Assembly: GCA_963732585.1 (NCBI GenBank)
Contig: CAVSZY010000003.1
Location: 62,001-126,000, forward strand
Length of the DNA stretch: 64,000 nucleotides
DNA from: WLMZ01 sp963732585
GTDB lineage: Bacteria; Actinomycetota; Acidimicrobiia; Acidimicrobiales; Ilumatobacteraceae
Reading direction: 5' to 3'
The position numbers and the translations under genes were made by a program. The notes under the pieces were generated by a model. It worked only from the letters and a program-made list of their open reading frames with translations, had not been told where the DNA came from and searched no databases. This document shows, piece after piece, positions 53,586 to 62,825 of this stretch. Position 1 is the stretch's first letter. Every line of letters begins with the position of its first letter.

Positions 53586-55673
53586 ATGACAGTCGATGAG
53601 TCGCAGCTGGCTGGCCGCGTACTGGCCGGTCGCTACCGCATAGGGCCGCAGCGAGGTGCCGGTGCTCAGGGCATGGTGTTCGAGGCGCTGGATATTCAGC
53701 AGCAACGCCTGGTGGCCCTGAAGTTGATCCACCCTCGTTGGGCCGCTACCGATGAGTTGCGCCAACGGTTCCTCGACGAGGTCACGCGCGCCAGTGCGAT
53801 CAAACATCCGAACATCAACCGAGTCCTCGACTTCGGTATCGAGCCGATCGGCAAGCAACCGACGCCGTACCTTGTGCTCGAGCACTTGGCTGGCGGGTCG
53901 TTGCGCGACATGCTCGACCGCGGTCGCCTGCTGAGCCCGAGTCAGGGCTTGACCATCGGCCTCGAGGTCTGTCGCGGCCTCGATGCCATGCATCGCCACG
54001 GTCTCGCCCACCGGGATATCCGACCGTCGAGCTTGGTGTTCGGCGAAGATCGTCATCTGCGGATCATCGATGCTGGGGTCGCCGGATTCATTGCCGAACA
54101 GGTGTGGGTCGAGCGCAGCGCCGTCGGCCTCGACACCGCCAGCTATTCTTCGCCTGAGCAGGCCCAAGGCCCGGTCGATGGCATCGACATCGGTTCGAAG
54201 AGCGACATCTATTCGCTGTGCCTGGTGCTGGTCGAAGCCGTCACCGGGCAGCTGCCCTTCGTTGCCGATTCCACGGTAGCCACCTTGACCGCCCGTGTCG
54301 ATCGCTTGATGCCCGTCTCGGCTGATCTCGGGCCGCTGGCCTCTGTGCTCGAACGCGCCGGGCGTCCACATGCCGAGGATCGTTACACGGCTGCAGAGTT
54401 TGGCCAGGCGCTGGTACAGATCGCCGAGAAGCTGCCTCGCCCGGCACCGATTCCGATCGTCGGTCTCAGCGGATTCGGTGACCCAACGGGGGGAACGGCG
54501 CGCCCAGCTGCGGCCGCGTTTGAATCCGGTGTCGCCGCGGCGACAGCCGAACCAACGGCGATGCTGCCGACGATCGTCCCCTCGACCGCTGGATTCGAGA
54601 CCATGGCGATGCCAACCCAGGCTGCGCCACTGGCCGAGCAGGGGTTGGTCATCGACCCCGATGCTGAACTTGATTCCGAGGCCACCCTGTACGACCAGGA
54701 GCTGGACATGCCCCGTTCACGGGGTTGGGTTCTGGCTGCGTTGCTGCTGATCATCGGCCTGCTTGCCGGCGGACTTTTCGCCTATCGGGAGCTGACCAAA
54801 GAATCGTTTGTGGTTCCCGTTCTCGCCGGTCTCGACGAGGGCGTCGCCCGCAACAAGATCGACGGTTTTGGTTGGGAGCTGACGATGCTGCACGAGCGCA
54901 GCGACCAGCAACCGCAGGGCCATATCATCCGCACTGAGCCAGCCGAGGGCGCGACAATCGAGTCCGGCGGGGAATTGGTGATGGTGGTCAGCGATGGCCC
55001 GACGTTGCCGCGCCTGCCCGAGGTCACCAGTCTGACGCTCGTCGACGCCACGGCCCTGCTGCAACAAAATCTGTTGGCCATCGCTGTCGGCGCAGAGGAC
55101 TATCACGAGGACATTCCCGCTGGCACGATCATCTCCTGGTCTGTGCCCGCGCAGCCGGGCCTGGTGACGGGGATGGAGGTCGTCCAGCAGACCGTCGTCG
55201 CTGTCGTCGTCTCGCGTGGTCCCGCACCGCGTGATGTCCCACAGTTGGCCAACCTTGATCAGGCCGGGGCGACCACGGCCGTCGAGGCGGTGCAATTGAC
55301 CCTCACCATTGGCGAGGCCGTGTTCAGCGACACCGTGCCTGCCGGTCAGGTCGTCAGCCAGCTGCCAGCGGCTTTGGACAAGGCCGAGCGCGGCAGCACC
55401 GTCACGGTGCAACTCTCCAAAGGCGTCGATCTGGTGGTCGTTCCGTCGATGGCTGGTCTCGACTTTGCCGGTGTCCAAGCTGCGTTGGTCAACGCCGGTT
55501 TTGCCCTCGGCGTGACCGTCGGAGATCCGACGCAGCCGTTGGCCGGTCTCAGCGCCGGTGGTGTCGCCGTCACCGAGGGCCAACAGATTCGCCGCGGCAC
55601 GCCGATCGACATCACCTACCCGCCGCCTCCGACGACGACGACGGCCGCCGCAACGACGACGATCGCTCCCTGA
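53586..55673 (+). CDS. PASTA-domain Ser/Thr kinase-like protein with altered catalytic loop
   Basis: A 695-residue membrane kinase of PknB architecture. Kinase domain residues 15-290: glycine loop GAGAQGMVF, Lys K46 in VALKLIH, catalytic loop HRDIRPSSL with D144, but the usual Lys and Asn of HRDxKxxN are R146 and S149, and DFG is D162-A163-G164. One transmembrane helix near 380 (GWVLAALLLIIGLLAGGLFA) leads to four extracellular PASTA domains. These normally bind peptidoglycan fragments. The changed Mg-binding Asn suggests weak or no kinase activity. Confidence 0.88.
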   Translation: MTVDESQLAGRVLAGRYRIGPQRGAGAQGMVFEALDIQQQRLVALKLIHPRWAATDELRQRFLDEVTRASAIKHPNINRVLDFGIEPIGKQPTPYLVLEHLAGGSLRDMLDRGRLLSPSQGLTIGLEVCRGLDAMHRHGLAHRDIRPSSLVFGEDRHLRIIDAGVAGFIAEQVWVERSAVGLDTASYSSPEQAQGPVDGIDIGSKSDIYSLCLVLVEAVTGQLPFVADSTVATLTARVDRLMPVSADLGPLASVLERAGRPHAEDRYTAAEFGQALVQIAEKLPRPAPIPIVGLSGFGDPTGGTARPAAAAFESGVAAATAEPTAMLPTIVPSTAGFETMAMPTQAAPLAEQGLVIDPDAELDSEATLYDQELDMPRSRGWVLAALLLIIGLLAGGLFAYRELTKESFVVPVLAGLDEGVARNKIDGFGWELTMLHERSDQQPQGHIIRTEPAEGATIESGGELVMVVSDGPTLPRLPEVTSLTLVDATALLQQNLLAIAVGAEDYHEDIPAGTIISWSVPAQPGLVTGMEVVQQTVVAVVVSRGPAPRDVPQLANLDQAGATTAVEAVQLTLTIGEAVFSDTVPAGQVVSQLPAALDKAERGSTVTVQLSKGVDLVVVPSMAGLDFAGVQAALVNAGFALGVTVGDPTQPLAGLSAGGVAVTEGQQIRRGTPIDITYPPPPTTTTAAATTTIAP

Positions 55674-55731
55674 AGAGGGCCGCCTACCAGGCGGTTCGTT
55701 GCCGGTTTGGGCGTTGTTCTAACGTTCGCCG

Positions 55732-56613
55732 ATGGGATCACTTCAAGGTCGGGTCGCAATCATCACCGGGGCGGGTCGCGGCATCGGACGCGAACATGCT
55801 CTGCTTTTCGCCCGTGAGGGTGCCAAGGTGGTGGTCAACGACCTCGGCGCGGGGCACGACGGTTCCGGTGCCGATACCACGCCCGCTGAGGAGGTCGCCG
55901 CGGAGATCAGGGTGCTGGGCGGCGAGGCGATCGTCAACGGTGACGACGTCGCCGATTGGCGGGGAGCGCAAGGCCTGATCAACAGCGCCATCGAAGCCTT
56001 CGGTGATCTCGACATCCTGGTCAACAATGCCGGAATCCTGCGCGACCGGATGCTGACGAACATGAGTGAGCAGGAGTGGGATGCGGTGATTTCGGTCCAC
56101 CTCAAAGGGCACTTCGCCCCCACCCGCTGGGCTGCGGCGTACTGGCGCGAGCGGTCGAAGGCAGGCCATCAGCGGCCGCGCAATATCGTCCATACCTCGT
56201 CGACCTCGGGGTTGTTCAGCAACCCCGGTCAGGCCAACTACGGAGCGGCCAAGTCGGGAATTGCCACCTTCAGCCAGATCGTCGCCAAGGAACTCGATCG
56301 TTATCAGGTGAAGAGCAACTGCATCGCCCCTGGGGCGCGCACCCGTTTAACGATGGCGACGCCAGGCCTGTCCGACATCATGTCCGCCCAGGACGGCGGC
56401 TTCGATCCGTGGGATCCGGCGAACATCGCGCCGCTGGCTGTCGTGCTGGCCCGTGCAGACTGTCCGTTCAACGGTGAAACCTTCCTGGTGCAAGGCGGTG
56501 CGGTGACTCGCGTCGAGAGTTGGGCGATCGGTCCGCGTGTCGAGCAACAGCATCGTTGGCAAGCCGATGATTTGGCCATGGCGATGCGCTCGATGGGCGC
56601 GCCGACCCGCTAG
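55732..56613 (+). CDS. SDR family oxidoreductase, 3-ketoacyl reductase-like
   Basis: A 293-residue classical SDR. The cofactor site is ITGAGRGIGREHALLFAREG, with NNAG in LVNNAGILRD. The active site SSTSG and Y-x3-K are intact in QANYGAAKSG, in contrast to the SDR at 11752. The start MGSLQGRVAI is the family norm. It resembles beta-ketoacyl or hydroxyacyl dehydrogenases of the fatty-acid/sterol type. No operon link; the neighbour at 56621 is convergent. Confidence 0.87.
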   Translation: MGSLQGRVAIITGAGRGIGREHALLFAREGAKVVVNDLGAGHDGSGADTTPAEEVAAEIRVLGGEAIVNGDDVADWRGAQGLINSAIEAFGDLDILVNNAGILRDRMLTNMSEQEWDAVISVHLKGHFAPTRWAAAYWRERSKAGHQRPRNIVHTSSTSGLFSNPGQANYGAAKSGIATFSQIVAKELDRYQVKSNCIAPGARTRLTMATPGLSDIMSAQDGGFDPWDPANIAPLAVVLARADCPFNGETFLVQGGAVTRVESWAIGPRVEQQHRWQADDLAMAMRSMGAPTR

Positions 56614-56620
56614 GCGGCTG

Positions 56621-57148
56621 TCAGCCGGCGGCGCCGAAGTCGAGGCTTTGGCAACGATCGTTCACATGGCGATCATCTTGGGTGCGCCCCTGCTCGCCGC
56701 GATCGGTGCGCAACTTGGCGACGAACAGTTCGTTGACGACATTCGCCAGCGGGTCGACCTGCCATTCGACACAGCTGTACATCGTCGTCAACGAGGCCTG
56801 GTCGGCGCGGTCTGCGTTTCCGGGCAACAGCGTGCCGTCATCGTTGACCTGCCAAATGACTGCCCGCACGCGATAGACGCTCGGCCCGAGGCCGTCAAAG
56901 TCGACGACCGTGATCTGGGCATCGGTGACCAGATCACCGCTGGCGCCAAGCTGGCGTTGCGCCCACGGGCTCGCGTAGGCGGCGAGCGTTGACTCGAGAT
57001 TCTTCGGCACATCCTTGCCGAGCACGAGGCGATCGCCGCCCCGCACATCCTGAAGCACGAAGAGCACCCCGAGCACGATCAGCAGGAACGGCAGGATGAG
57101 AAACAGCCCTCGCTTCCACAGCGCCGGTGCTTGCGTGCCTTGGGGCAT
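56621..57148 (-). CDS. membrane-anchored protein of unknown function
   Basis: A 175-residue protein with one N-terminal membrane segment (GLFLILPFLLIVLGVLFVLQ) and a soluble domain facing outwards. The C-terminal tail is charged and probably disordered. It has a DUF-like word ITVVDFDGLGPSVYRVRAVI but no family I recognise. It may be co-transcribed with the SCP2-like gene upstream, 24 bases away. Confidence 0.7.
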   Translation of the reverse strand: MPQGTQAPALWKRGLFLILPFLLIVLGVLFVLQDVRGGDRLVLGKDVPKNLESTLAAYASPWAQRQLGASGDLVTDAQITVVDFDGLGPSVYRVRAVIWQVNDDGTLLPGNADRADQASLTTMYSCVEWQVDPLANVVNELFVAKLRTDRGEQGRTQDDRHVNDRCQSLDFGAAG

Positions 57149-57172
57149 GAGAGAACTGTACGCCGAGCGGCG

Positions 57173-57583
57173 TTACAGCGTGATGCTCTGCAGTTCGGTG
57201 GCCAGTTGCAGTCCAGCGGCGTTCGACTCGCCGAGCATCGATTGCAGTGAGAGCAGCTTAACGATGTCGCCTTGAATGACGATCTTGCCGCCGAGGAAGG
57301 CCTGCATCAGAGCAGCTGGATCTTGATCGACGAGTAGCACCCGGGCGGTGACATAGTCGGTGGTCATCGTTGCATCGGCGTCGTCGAGCGTGCCGAGGTC
57401 GAGTTCCAAGCGACCCGAGGAGGTATCGAGGTAGGCGTGAATGACGCCGCCGTCGAACGGCGTGTCGGTGATGATCTGATTGACGCGGATCACCTGCTCA
57501 AACTGCGGCGATTCGCCTTCGTATTTTGTGCGCAGCGCCCGCGCCGCGGTGATCCACTCATCCGACAAGAACCGATACGTCAT
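57173..57583 (-). CDS. SCP2 sterol-binding domain protein
   Basis: A 136-residue single-domain protein from ATG 57583 with a GAGGAAG site. The SCP2 pattern of alternating helices and strands is seen in VTARVLLVDQDPAALMQAFL and KIVIQGDIVKLLSLQSM. These proteins bind lipids or acyl-CoA. The frame is open upstream but the ATG is well supported. Divergent from serA across 116 bases that must hold both promoters. Confidence 0.8.
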   Translation of the reverse strand: MTYRFLSDEWITAARALRTKYEGESPQFEQVIRVNQIITDTPFDGGVIHAYLDTSSGRLELDLGTLDDADATMTTDYVTARVLLVDQDPAALMQAFLGGKIVIQGDIVKLLSLQSMLGESNAAGLQLATELQSITL

Positions 57584-57699
57584 GGTCTTCCTCGCATTTC
57601 CGAACGTCGGTGACCGACGCCACGTCAGGATACGAGTGTTGGACATAACAAAACGTTCAATGCTGCACCCAGCTGGAATGCCAACGGTAAACAGTAGGT

Positions 57700-59260
57700 A
57701 TGGCACGAATATTGGTGACGGAAGAGATCGCAGACGGTGGGTTGGAGCGCCTGCGTCAAGCTGGCCACACGGTTGACGTGCAACTCGACCTCTCGAAGAT
57801 CGACGAGCACATCGTCGGCGCTCACGCCTTGATCATTCGCTCGGCAACGCAGGTCAACGCCGAACTGTTCGGCGCGCGCTGACTGCCTGACGGTCGTCGG
57901 TCGTGCCGGCATTGGTCTCGACAACGTCGATGTCGCCGCGGCAACGCGGCGCGGCGTGATGGTCGTCAACGCCCCACAGTCGAACATCATCTCCGCCGCC
58001 GAGCACACCATGGCCCTGCTGTTGGCCCAGGCTCGCAACGTGCCCCAAGCCCATGCCGCCTTGAAAGCGGGGCGCTGGGAGCGCTCGCGCTGGGAGGGTG
58101 TCGAGCTTGCCGACAAGACGCTGGGCATCGTTGGTCTCGGTCGCATTGGCAAACTGGTTGCCGATCGGGCCAAGGGTTTTGCCATGCGACTCGTGGCCTA
58201 TGACCCGTTCGTCTCCGCCGAGCGGGCGCGCACCATGGGTGTCGAGCTTTTGCCGCTCGACCAGGTTGTCGCTGAGTCCGACTTTCTGACCATCCACCTG
58301 CCGAAGACGAAGGACACCACCGGGCTCATCGGGCGCGACATGTTCCTCAAGGCCAAGCCGTCGTTGCGCGTCATCAACGTGGCCCGCGGCGGGATCGTCG
58401 ACGAGTCGGCGTTGGCCGAAGCGGTGGCTGAAGGCCTGATCGCCGGTGCGGCGCTCGACGTGTTCTCGACCGAACCGATGACCGAATCGCCGCTGTTTGC
58501 CCTCGATTCGGTGGTGGTCACGCCGCACCTCGGGGCGAGCACACGAGAAGCACAGGACAAGGCTGGCGACACGATTGCCGACATGGTGCAGTTGGCGCTC
58601 GCTGGCGATTTCGTGCCCTTCGCGGTCAACGTCGATGCCGCGGAAGCCAATGAGACACTGCGGCCGTTCCTGCCCTTGGCCGAGCGCATCGGGCGCTTAT
58701 TTGCCTCGCTCGCTGGTCGTTCACCGGACGTACTCGAAGTCTGCGTCGAAGGTGAGATCGCCGGTTACGACACCAGGATCATCACCCTGGCAGCCTTGAA
58801 GGGCTTCTTCGGGGCGGTCAGCGACGAGCAGGTGACGTACGTCAATGCTCCGCAGATGGCCAACGAACATGGCGTCGACGTGCGCGAGGTGAAGTGCTCG
58901 ACCTCGGCCGATTACGTCAACCTGATCACGGTGCGCGGCTCGGGCCGCAGCATTTCGGCGACCTTGACAGGGCGACGCGCCGATCAGCGGATCGTGCTGA
59001 TCGACGAGCACACCTTCGACGTTCCCCCCAGCGATTACATGCTGATGATCAAGAACGACGACCGTCCAGGCGTCATCGGTGTTGTCGGCACACTGCTCGG
59101 CGATGCCGGAGTGAACATCGCCGACATGGACGTCGGCCGGGCCGACGTTCCCGGAACAGCGGTGATGTTGATCGCCCCGACGGCGATGGTGTCGGTGTCG
59201 GTCGTCGACGCGCTTCGTCAGGCACCGGGAATCATCACTGTCGATGTATTGATCGGCTGA
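57700..59260 (+). CDS. serA: D-3-phosphoglycerate dehydrogenase, frameshifted
   Basis: First enzyme of serine biosynthesis. ATG 57700 opens MARILVTEEIADGGLERLRQ; the frame stops at 57882. The rest (DCLTVVGRAGIGLDNVDVAA, NAD site LGIVGLGRIGKLVADRAK, ARGGIVDESALAEA, VTPHLGASTREAQDKAGD, the ASB-type region and a C-terminal ACT domain with NDDRPGVIGVVGTLLGDAGV) continues to 59260. One GC added to the GGCGCGCGCT tract at 57872-57879 gives one 520-residue enzyme of normal length. As this gene is normally needed, a sequence error is more likely than loss. Confidence 0.88.
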
Positions 59261-59266
59261 GAATTC

Positions 59267-60097
59267 TCAGCTGCGACGGTGGCTGTTGATTTCGTGGTTG
59301 GTGTCGCTGGCCACGCGGGCGGCGGCGTCGGCGAAATCCTGGCCGTTGCTGGCGTACAGCACGGCGCGCGATGAGCTGATCATCAGGCCGCAACCGTTCG
59401 CAGTTTGACCGGCCTCGACGGTGGCGCGGACGTCGCCCCCCTGGGCGCCGATGCCCGGTACAAGCAGCGGCAGGTCGCCAACGATCTGGCGAACCGCCGC
59501 GAGTTCTTGGGCATAGGTGGCGCCGACCACCAGGGCGCACTCACCGAGCCGACTCCATTGGTCGGCGACTCGTTCGGCGATGTGGGTATACAGCGGGCGC
59601 CCGTCGACCAGCAGCGATTGCAGTTCGTCGCCACCGGGATTGCTCGTGCGGCAGAGGATGATCGCGCCCTTGCCTTCGTATCGCAGAAACGGCTCAACCG
59701 AGTCCGTGCCGAGGTACGGATTGATCGTCACCGCATCGGCCCCATAGCGCTCGAAGGCTTCCCGGGCGTAGTGCTCTGCCGTCGAGCCGATGTCGCCACG
59801 CTTAGCATCGAGGACCAGCACGTGCTGCGGGTATCGCTCGGCGATGTAGCGGCAAATCGTTTCCAACTGCCGTTCGGCACCGATCGAGGCGAAATAGGCG
59901 ATCTGCGGCTTGAACGCGCAACAAAAAGGGGCCGTGGCATCGACGATGGCGGTGCAAAAGGCGGTGATCGAGTCGTCGGCCGTGGCGACATGTGTTGGCA
60001 ATTTACCGACATCGGGGTCGAGCCCAACGCACAACAGCGATCCCGACGTCAACCAGGCCTGCTGGAGCTTGCGGTGAAATCCGAGCGGCGCTGACAT
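59267..60097 (-). CDS. pyrF: orotidine 5'-phosphate decarboxylase (type 2)
   Basis: A 276-residue TIM-barrel enzyme from ATG 60097 (the frame is open further upstream). The catalytic block is VLVLDAKRGDIGSTAEHYAR, and GIGAQGGDVRATVEAGQT is the phosphate site. It makes UMP from OMP in pyrimidine biosynthesis. Length and layout fit the type 2 (actinobacterial/MycoPyrF) group. The upstream 4Fe ferredoxin gene ends 13 bases before it. Confidence 0.92.
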   Translation of the reverse strand: MSAPLGFHRKLQQAWLTSGSLLCVGLDPDVGKLPTHVATADDSITAFCTAIVDATAPFCCAFKPQIAYFASIGAERQLETICRYIAERYPQHVLVLDAKRGDIGSTAEHYAREAFERYGADAVTINPYLGTDSVEPFLRYEGKGAIILCRTSNPGGDELQSLLVDGRPLYTHIAERVADQWSRLGECALVVGATYAQELAAVRQIVGDLPLLVPGIGAQGGDVRATVEAGQTANGCGLMISSSRAVLYASNGQDFADAAARVASDTNHEINSHRRS

Positions 60098-60110
60098 AGG
60101 TAGGGCGGCG

Positions 60111-60302
60111 TCAATCCTCGATGGTGATCGCCGCGGTCGGGCAGAGATCGGCCGCCTGGGTGAGCTTGTCGCGCAATTCTTCACCCGGCTCTTCCTGCAG
60201 GATGTAGAGATATCCATCCGAGCGGACCTCGAACACTTCCGGGCAGACTTGCATGCAGCCACCCGTCGATGCGCAGACGTCAAAGTCAACTACGACCCTC
60301 AT
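60111..60302 (-). CDS. ferredoxin (3Fe-4S/4Fe-4S, P450-associated type)
   Basis: A 63-residue ferredoxin from ATG 60302 with a GAAGGAG site; a longer start at 60329 is less likely. Cysteines C10, C16, C20 and C54 give C-x5-C-x3-C-P ... C-P, in CASTGGCMQVCPEVFEV and LCPTAAI. Such small ferredoxins often feed cytochromes P450; no P450 is in this window. It may be co-transcribed with pyrF, which starts 13 bases downstream. Confidence 0.88.
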   Translation of the reverse strand: MRVVVDFDVCASTGGCMQVCPEVFEVRSDGYLYILQEEPGEELRDKLTQAADLCPTAAITIED

Positions 60303-60359
60303 CGGTACTCCTTCGCCGTTACGGCTCATTCACGGTCAACGTACTGACCCGCTCAGATA

Positions 60360-60869
60360 CTAGGCCTTGGCGCGCCGATAGCCATCGCTCTCGGCGGCCT
60401 CGGCGGTGGAGTAACAACGCTCGGCGACGGTTCGGCGATAACTGCGACCTTCGGGGACGTGGTAGATACGGCTGTTGTCGTTGGCTTTGACGGGGTAGCC
60501 GTCCGGGCAGCTGCCGTCGGCCAGCGGCAACGTCCAGCTCGACCCTGCCGAAGGTTCGGCCACCTGGTCGCGGTGGCAGACGGTGGTCGGTGGACCCAGA
60601 CTCGGTCTGGTCGACTGGTGGACCCAGACTCGGTGGACCTCGGGGACAGACTCGGTGGACCCAGACTCGGTGGACCCAGACTCGGTGGACACGGTCGCGG
60701 TGGGTGCTGCCGCCGCCGGTGCGGCCGCCGTGAACAGGTGCGCCCGCGTCTCCCGGTCGGACACCGGTGCCGCGGCGCTCGGCGCTGATGCCCGGCGTCG
60801 CTTACCAGCAAAAGCGGCTCCACCGGTGATCAACGCCAGCAACCCGCACCATTTCTTTTTGAAGCCCAT
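60360..60869 (-). CDS. repeat-bearing protein with a C-terminal sunset domain
   Basis: A 169-residue protein from ATG 60869. It opens with a basic, hydrophobic stretch (MGFKKKWCGLLALITGGAAF, possibly a membrane anchor), then a low-complexity Ala/Ser/Thr linker containing 15-bp DNA repeats. It ends with GYPVKANDNSRIYHVPEGRS and YRRTVAERCYSTAEAAESDG, the small sunset-type (SSL2-like) domain. This domain is common next to nucleases and surface proteins. Function unknown. Confidence 0.75.
   Translation of the reverse strand: MGFKKKWCGLLALITGGAAFAGKRRRASAPSAAAPVSDRETRAHLFTAAAPAAAAPTATVSTESGSTESGSTESVPEVHRVWVHQSTRPSLGPPTTVCHRDQVAEPSAGSSWTLPLADGSCPDGYPVKANDNSRIYHVPEGRSYRRTVAERCYSTAEAAESDGYRRAKA
60589..60690 (-). 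repeat. 15-bp minisatellite within the sunset-domain gene
   Basis: GGTGGACCCAGACTC occurs exactly at 60589, 60617, 60654 and 60669, with a diverged copy at about 60632. The spacings (28, 37, 15) are not all multiples of three, so the same unit is read in three frames on the coding strand, giving ESGST, RVWVH and SLGPP. Confidence 0.85.
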
Positions 60870-60884
60870 GGGCGAAGTGTAGTG

Positions 60885-62622
60885 CTAGGACGTATGCGGT
60901 TCGATCGCCTGACGATGGCGTAGCAAAGAACAGACCACAGCGTTGAGCGAAGCGGTGATGATGTTCGGATCGGAGCCGATTCCCCAGCGGACCTCGCCAT
61001 CGGAATCGAGTGATTCGACATAGGCCACAGCTGTCGCCTCCGAACCCGATCCCATGGCGTGCTCGGCGTAGTCGACCACATCGAGATCGGCGCCAACACC
61101 CTCACGCAGGGCGTGGACGAAGGCGTCGATCGGGCCGTTGCCGACGCCGCTCACCGTGTGGTGTTGGCCATCGATCAGCAGTTGTGCGGTGATCTCCGTC
61201 GTTCCGCCGCTGCTCGACGAGCGCAACTCGTGCGACTCGAGGCGAATCGCCGGTTCGTCTGGCAGATACTCCGACTGAAAGGTGCTCCACATCAGCGTCG
61301 GGCTGATTTCCGTACCGGAATCTTCGGTGATGTGCTGAATCGTCTTGGAGAACTCGATCTGCAACCGGCGTGGCAGGTCGAAACCGTGCTCGGTCTTCAT
61401 GATGTAGGCCACGCCACCCTTGCCGCTTTGGCTGTTGACCCGGATCACCGCCTCGTAGCTGCGCCCGACGTGTTTCGGGTCGATCGGCAGGTAGGGCACG
61501 CCCCACGTTTCATAGTCGTCGTGGCGGCGCCCGGCGGTCTCAGCGGTGCGGTACAGCGCGTCGAAGCCCTTCTTGATCGCATCTTGGTGGCTGCCGGAGA
61601 ACGAGGTGTAGACGAGATCGCCGACATAGGCATGACGGGGGTGAACCGGCAGCCGGTTGCAGTACTCGGCCACCCGCCGCAAGGCGTCGATGTCGGTCAT
61701 GTCCAACTCGGGGTCGACGCCCATGGCGAACAGGTTCATCGCCAGGTTGACGACGTCGACGTTGCCGGTGCGCTCGCCGTTGCCGAACAACGTGCCCTCG
61801 ACGCGATCGGCACCAGCCATCACCCCGAACTCGGCAGCGGCGACGCCACTGCCGCGGTCGTTGTGCGGGTGCAGGCTGATGATCACGCTGTCGCGGTTGC
61901 GGATGTTGCGCCCGAACCACTCGATGACATCGCCATAGACGTTTGGGGTGTAGCACTCAACGGTCGCAGGGAGATTGAAGATGATCGGACGCTCAGGGGT
62001 CGGTTCCATCACTTCCATTACCGCGTGACAGATGTCGAGCGCATACTGCGGCTCGGTCAGCGTGAAGCTCTCGGGTGAATATTCGTAGCGGATCTGGCTG
62101 TCACCCAATGTCTCTTCCAGCTTGCGGGCCATCTTGCGCGGCGTTGACGGCGATGTCGATGATCCCGGCCTGGTCGAGACCGAAGACCACCTCACGTTGC
62201 AACGGATTCGTCGAGTTATAAAAGTGAACGATCGCCTTGTTGCACCCTTGCAGGCTTTCGTACGTGCGTTCCAACAGCTCTTGGCGACACTGCACCAGGA
62301 CCTGAATCGTGACGTCGTCGGGCACCAGATCTTCTTCGATCAGCTGGCGAACGAAATCGAAATCCGGCTGGCTGGCCGCGGGAAAGCCGACCTCGATCTC
62401 CTTGAAACCCATCTTCACCAGCGTGTCGAACATCCGTCGTTTGCGATCGGGGTCCATCGGATCGATCAGCGCCTGGTTGCCGTCGCGCAGATCGACGCTG
62501 CACCACAACGGTGCCTTGGTGATCCGCTGATCCGGCCACGTGCGGTCGCGCAGCACGAGCGGAAGCCATGGCTGGTACTTCTCGAACGGCATTTTCTTTG
62601 GCGTGACATTCTGTGGAGGCAT
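60885..62622 (-). CDS. leuA: 2-isopropylmalate synthase, frameshifted
   Basis: First committed enzyme of leucine biosynthesis. ATG 62622 follows AGGAG by eight bases. The first frame gives TKAPLWCSVDLRDGNQALID and ends at about 62101; the second continues with the metal site SLHPHNDRGSGVAAAEFGVM and the C-terminal regulatory domain to 60885. Adding one CG in the TGCGCGGC tract near 62135-62141 makes one 579-residue enzyme of normal length. A leucine-rich leader and attenuator precede it, so leucine control is expected at transcription and by feedback. Confidence 0.9.
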
Positions 62623-62669
62623 CTCAGGAACTCCTGATCGTGGTGGTCGTGGTGGAAGCGGCGGGTTGA

Positions 62670-62711
62670 GCCAGAAAACGAAGAAACCCCCTGTGCCAGT
62701 GGCACACGGGG
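62670..62711 (-). terminator. attenuator hairpin upstream of leuA
   Basis: On the transcribed strand CCCCGTGTGCC (62711-62701) pairs with GGCACAGGGG (62697-62687 region) around a short loop, followed by TTTCTTCGTTTTC. It lies between the leader peptide stop (62741) and the leuA start (62622), where no other gene could need a terminator. Confidence 0.65.
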
Positions 62712-62740
62712 TGGGACGAACGCGATATGGGGCGCTCGCC

Positions 62741-62773
62741 TTACGTAAGGAGGAGGCCGATCAGTCGCGTCAC
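62741..62773 (-). CDS. leucine-rich leader peptide of leuA
   Basis: A ten-codon frame, GTG start and TAA stop, encoding (M)TRLIGLLLT: four leucines and one isoleucine in ten residues. It ends 30 bases before the attenuator hairpin. Ribosome stalling on the Leu codons when leucine is short would prevent the hairpin and let leuA be transcribed. Ribosome-mediated leuA attenuation is known in other actinobacteria; here it is inferred from layout. Confidence 0.6.
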   Translation of the reverse strand: MTRLIGLLLT

Positions 62774-62780
62774 GTTGGAC

Positions 62781-62808
62781 ACGATATCAGATGCCGGGGC
62801 ATCGGCAA
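62781..62808 (-). promoter_or_regulatory. putative leuA promoter giving a leaderless leader-peptide mRNA
   Basis: TTGCCG (62808-62803) and TATCGT (62786-62781) are spaced by 16 bases, and TGA before the -10 forms an extended element. Transcription would start about 7 bases downstream, very near the GTG of the leader peptide, suggesting leaderless translation. Confidence 0.45.
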
Positions 62809-62825
62809 CCGTTACCGTGAGCGCA

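Noticed and set aside
57872..57879. Programmed ribosomal frameshifting in serA (and leuA)
   Set aside because: No slippery heptamer or downstream pseudoknot was recognised, and the same kind of break occurs in unrelated genes at CG tracts; deletion or sequence error explains it better.
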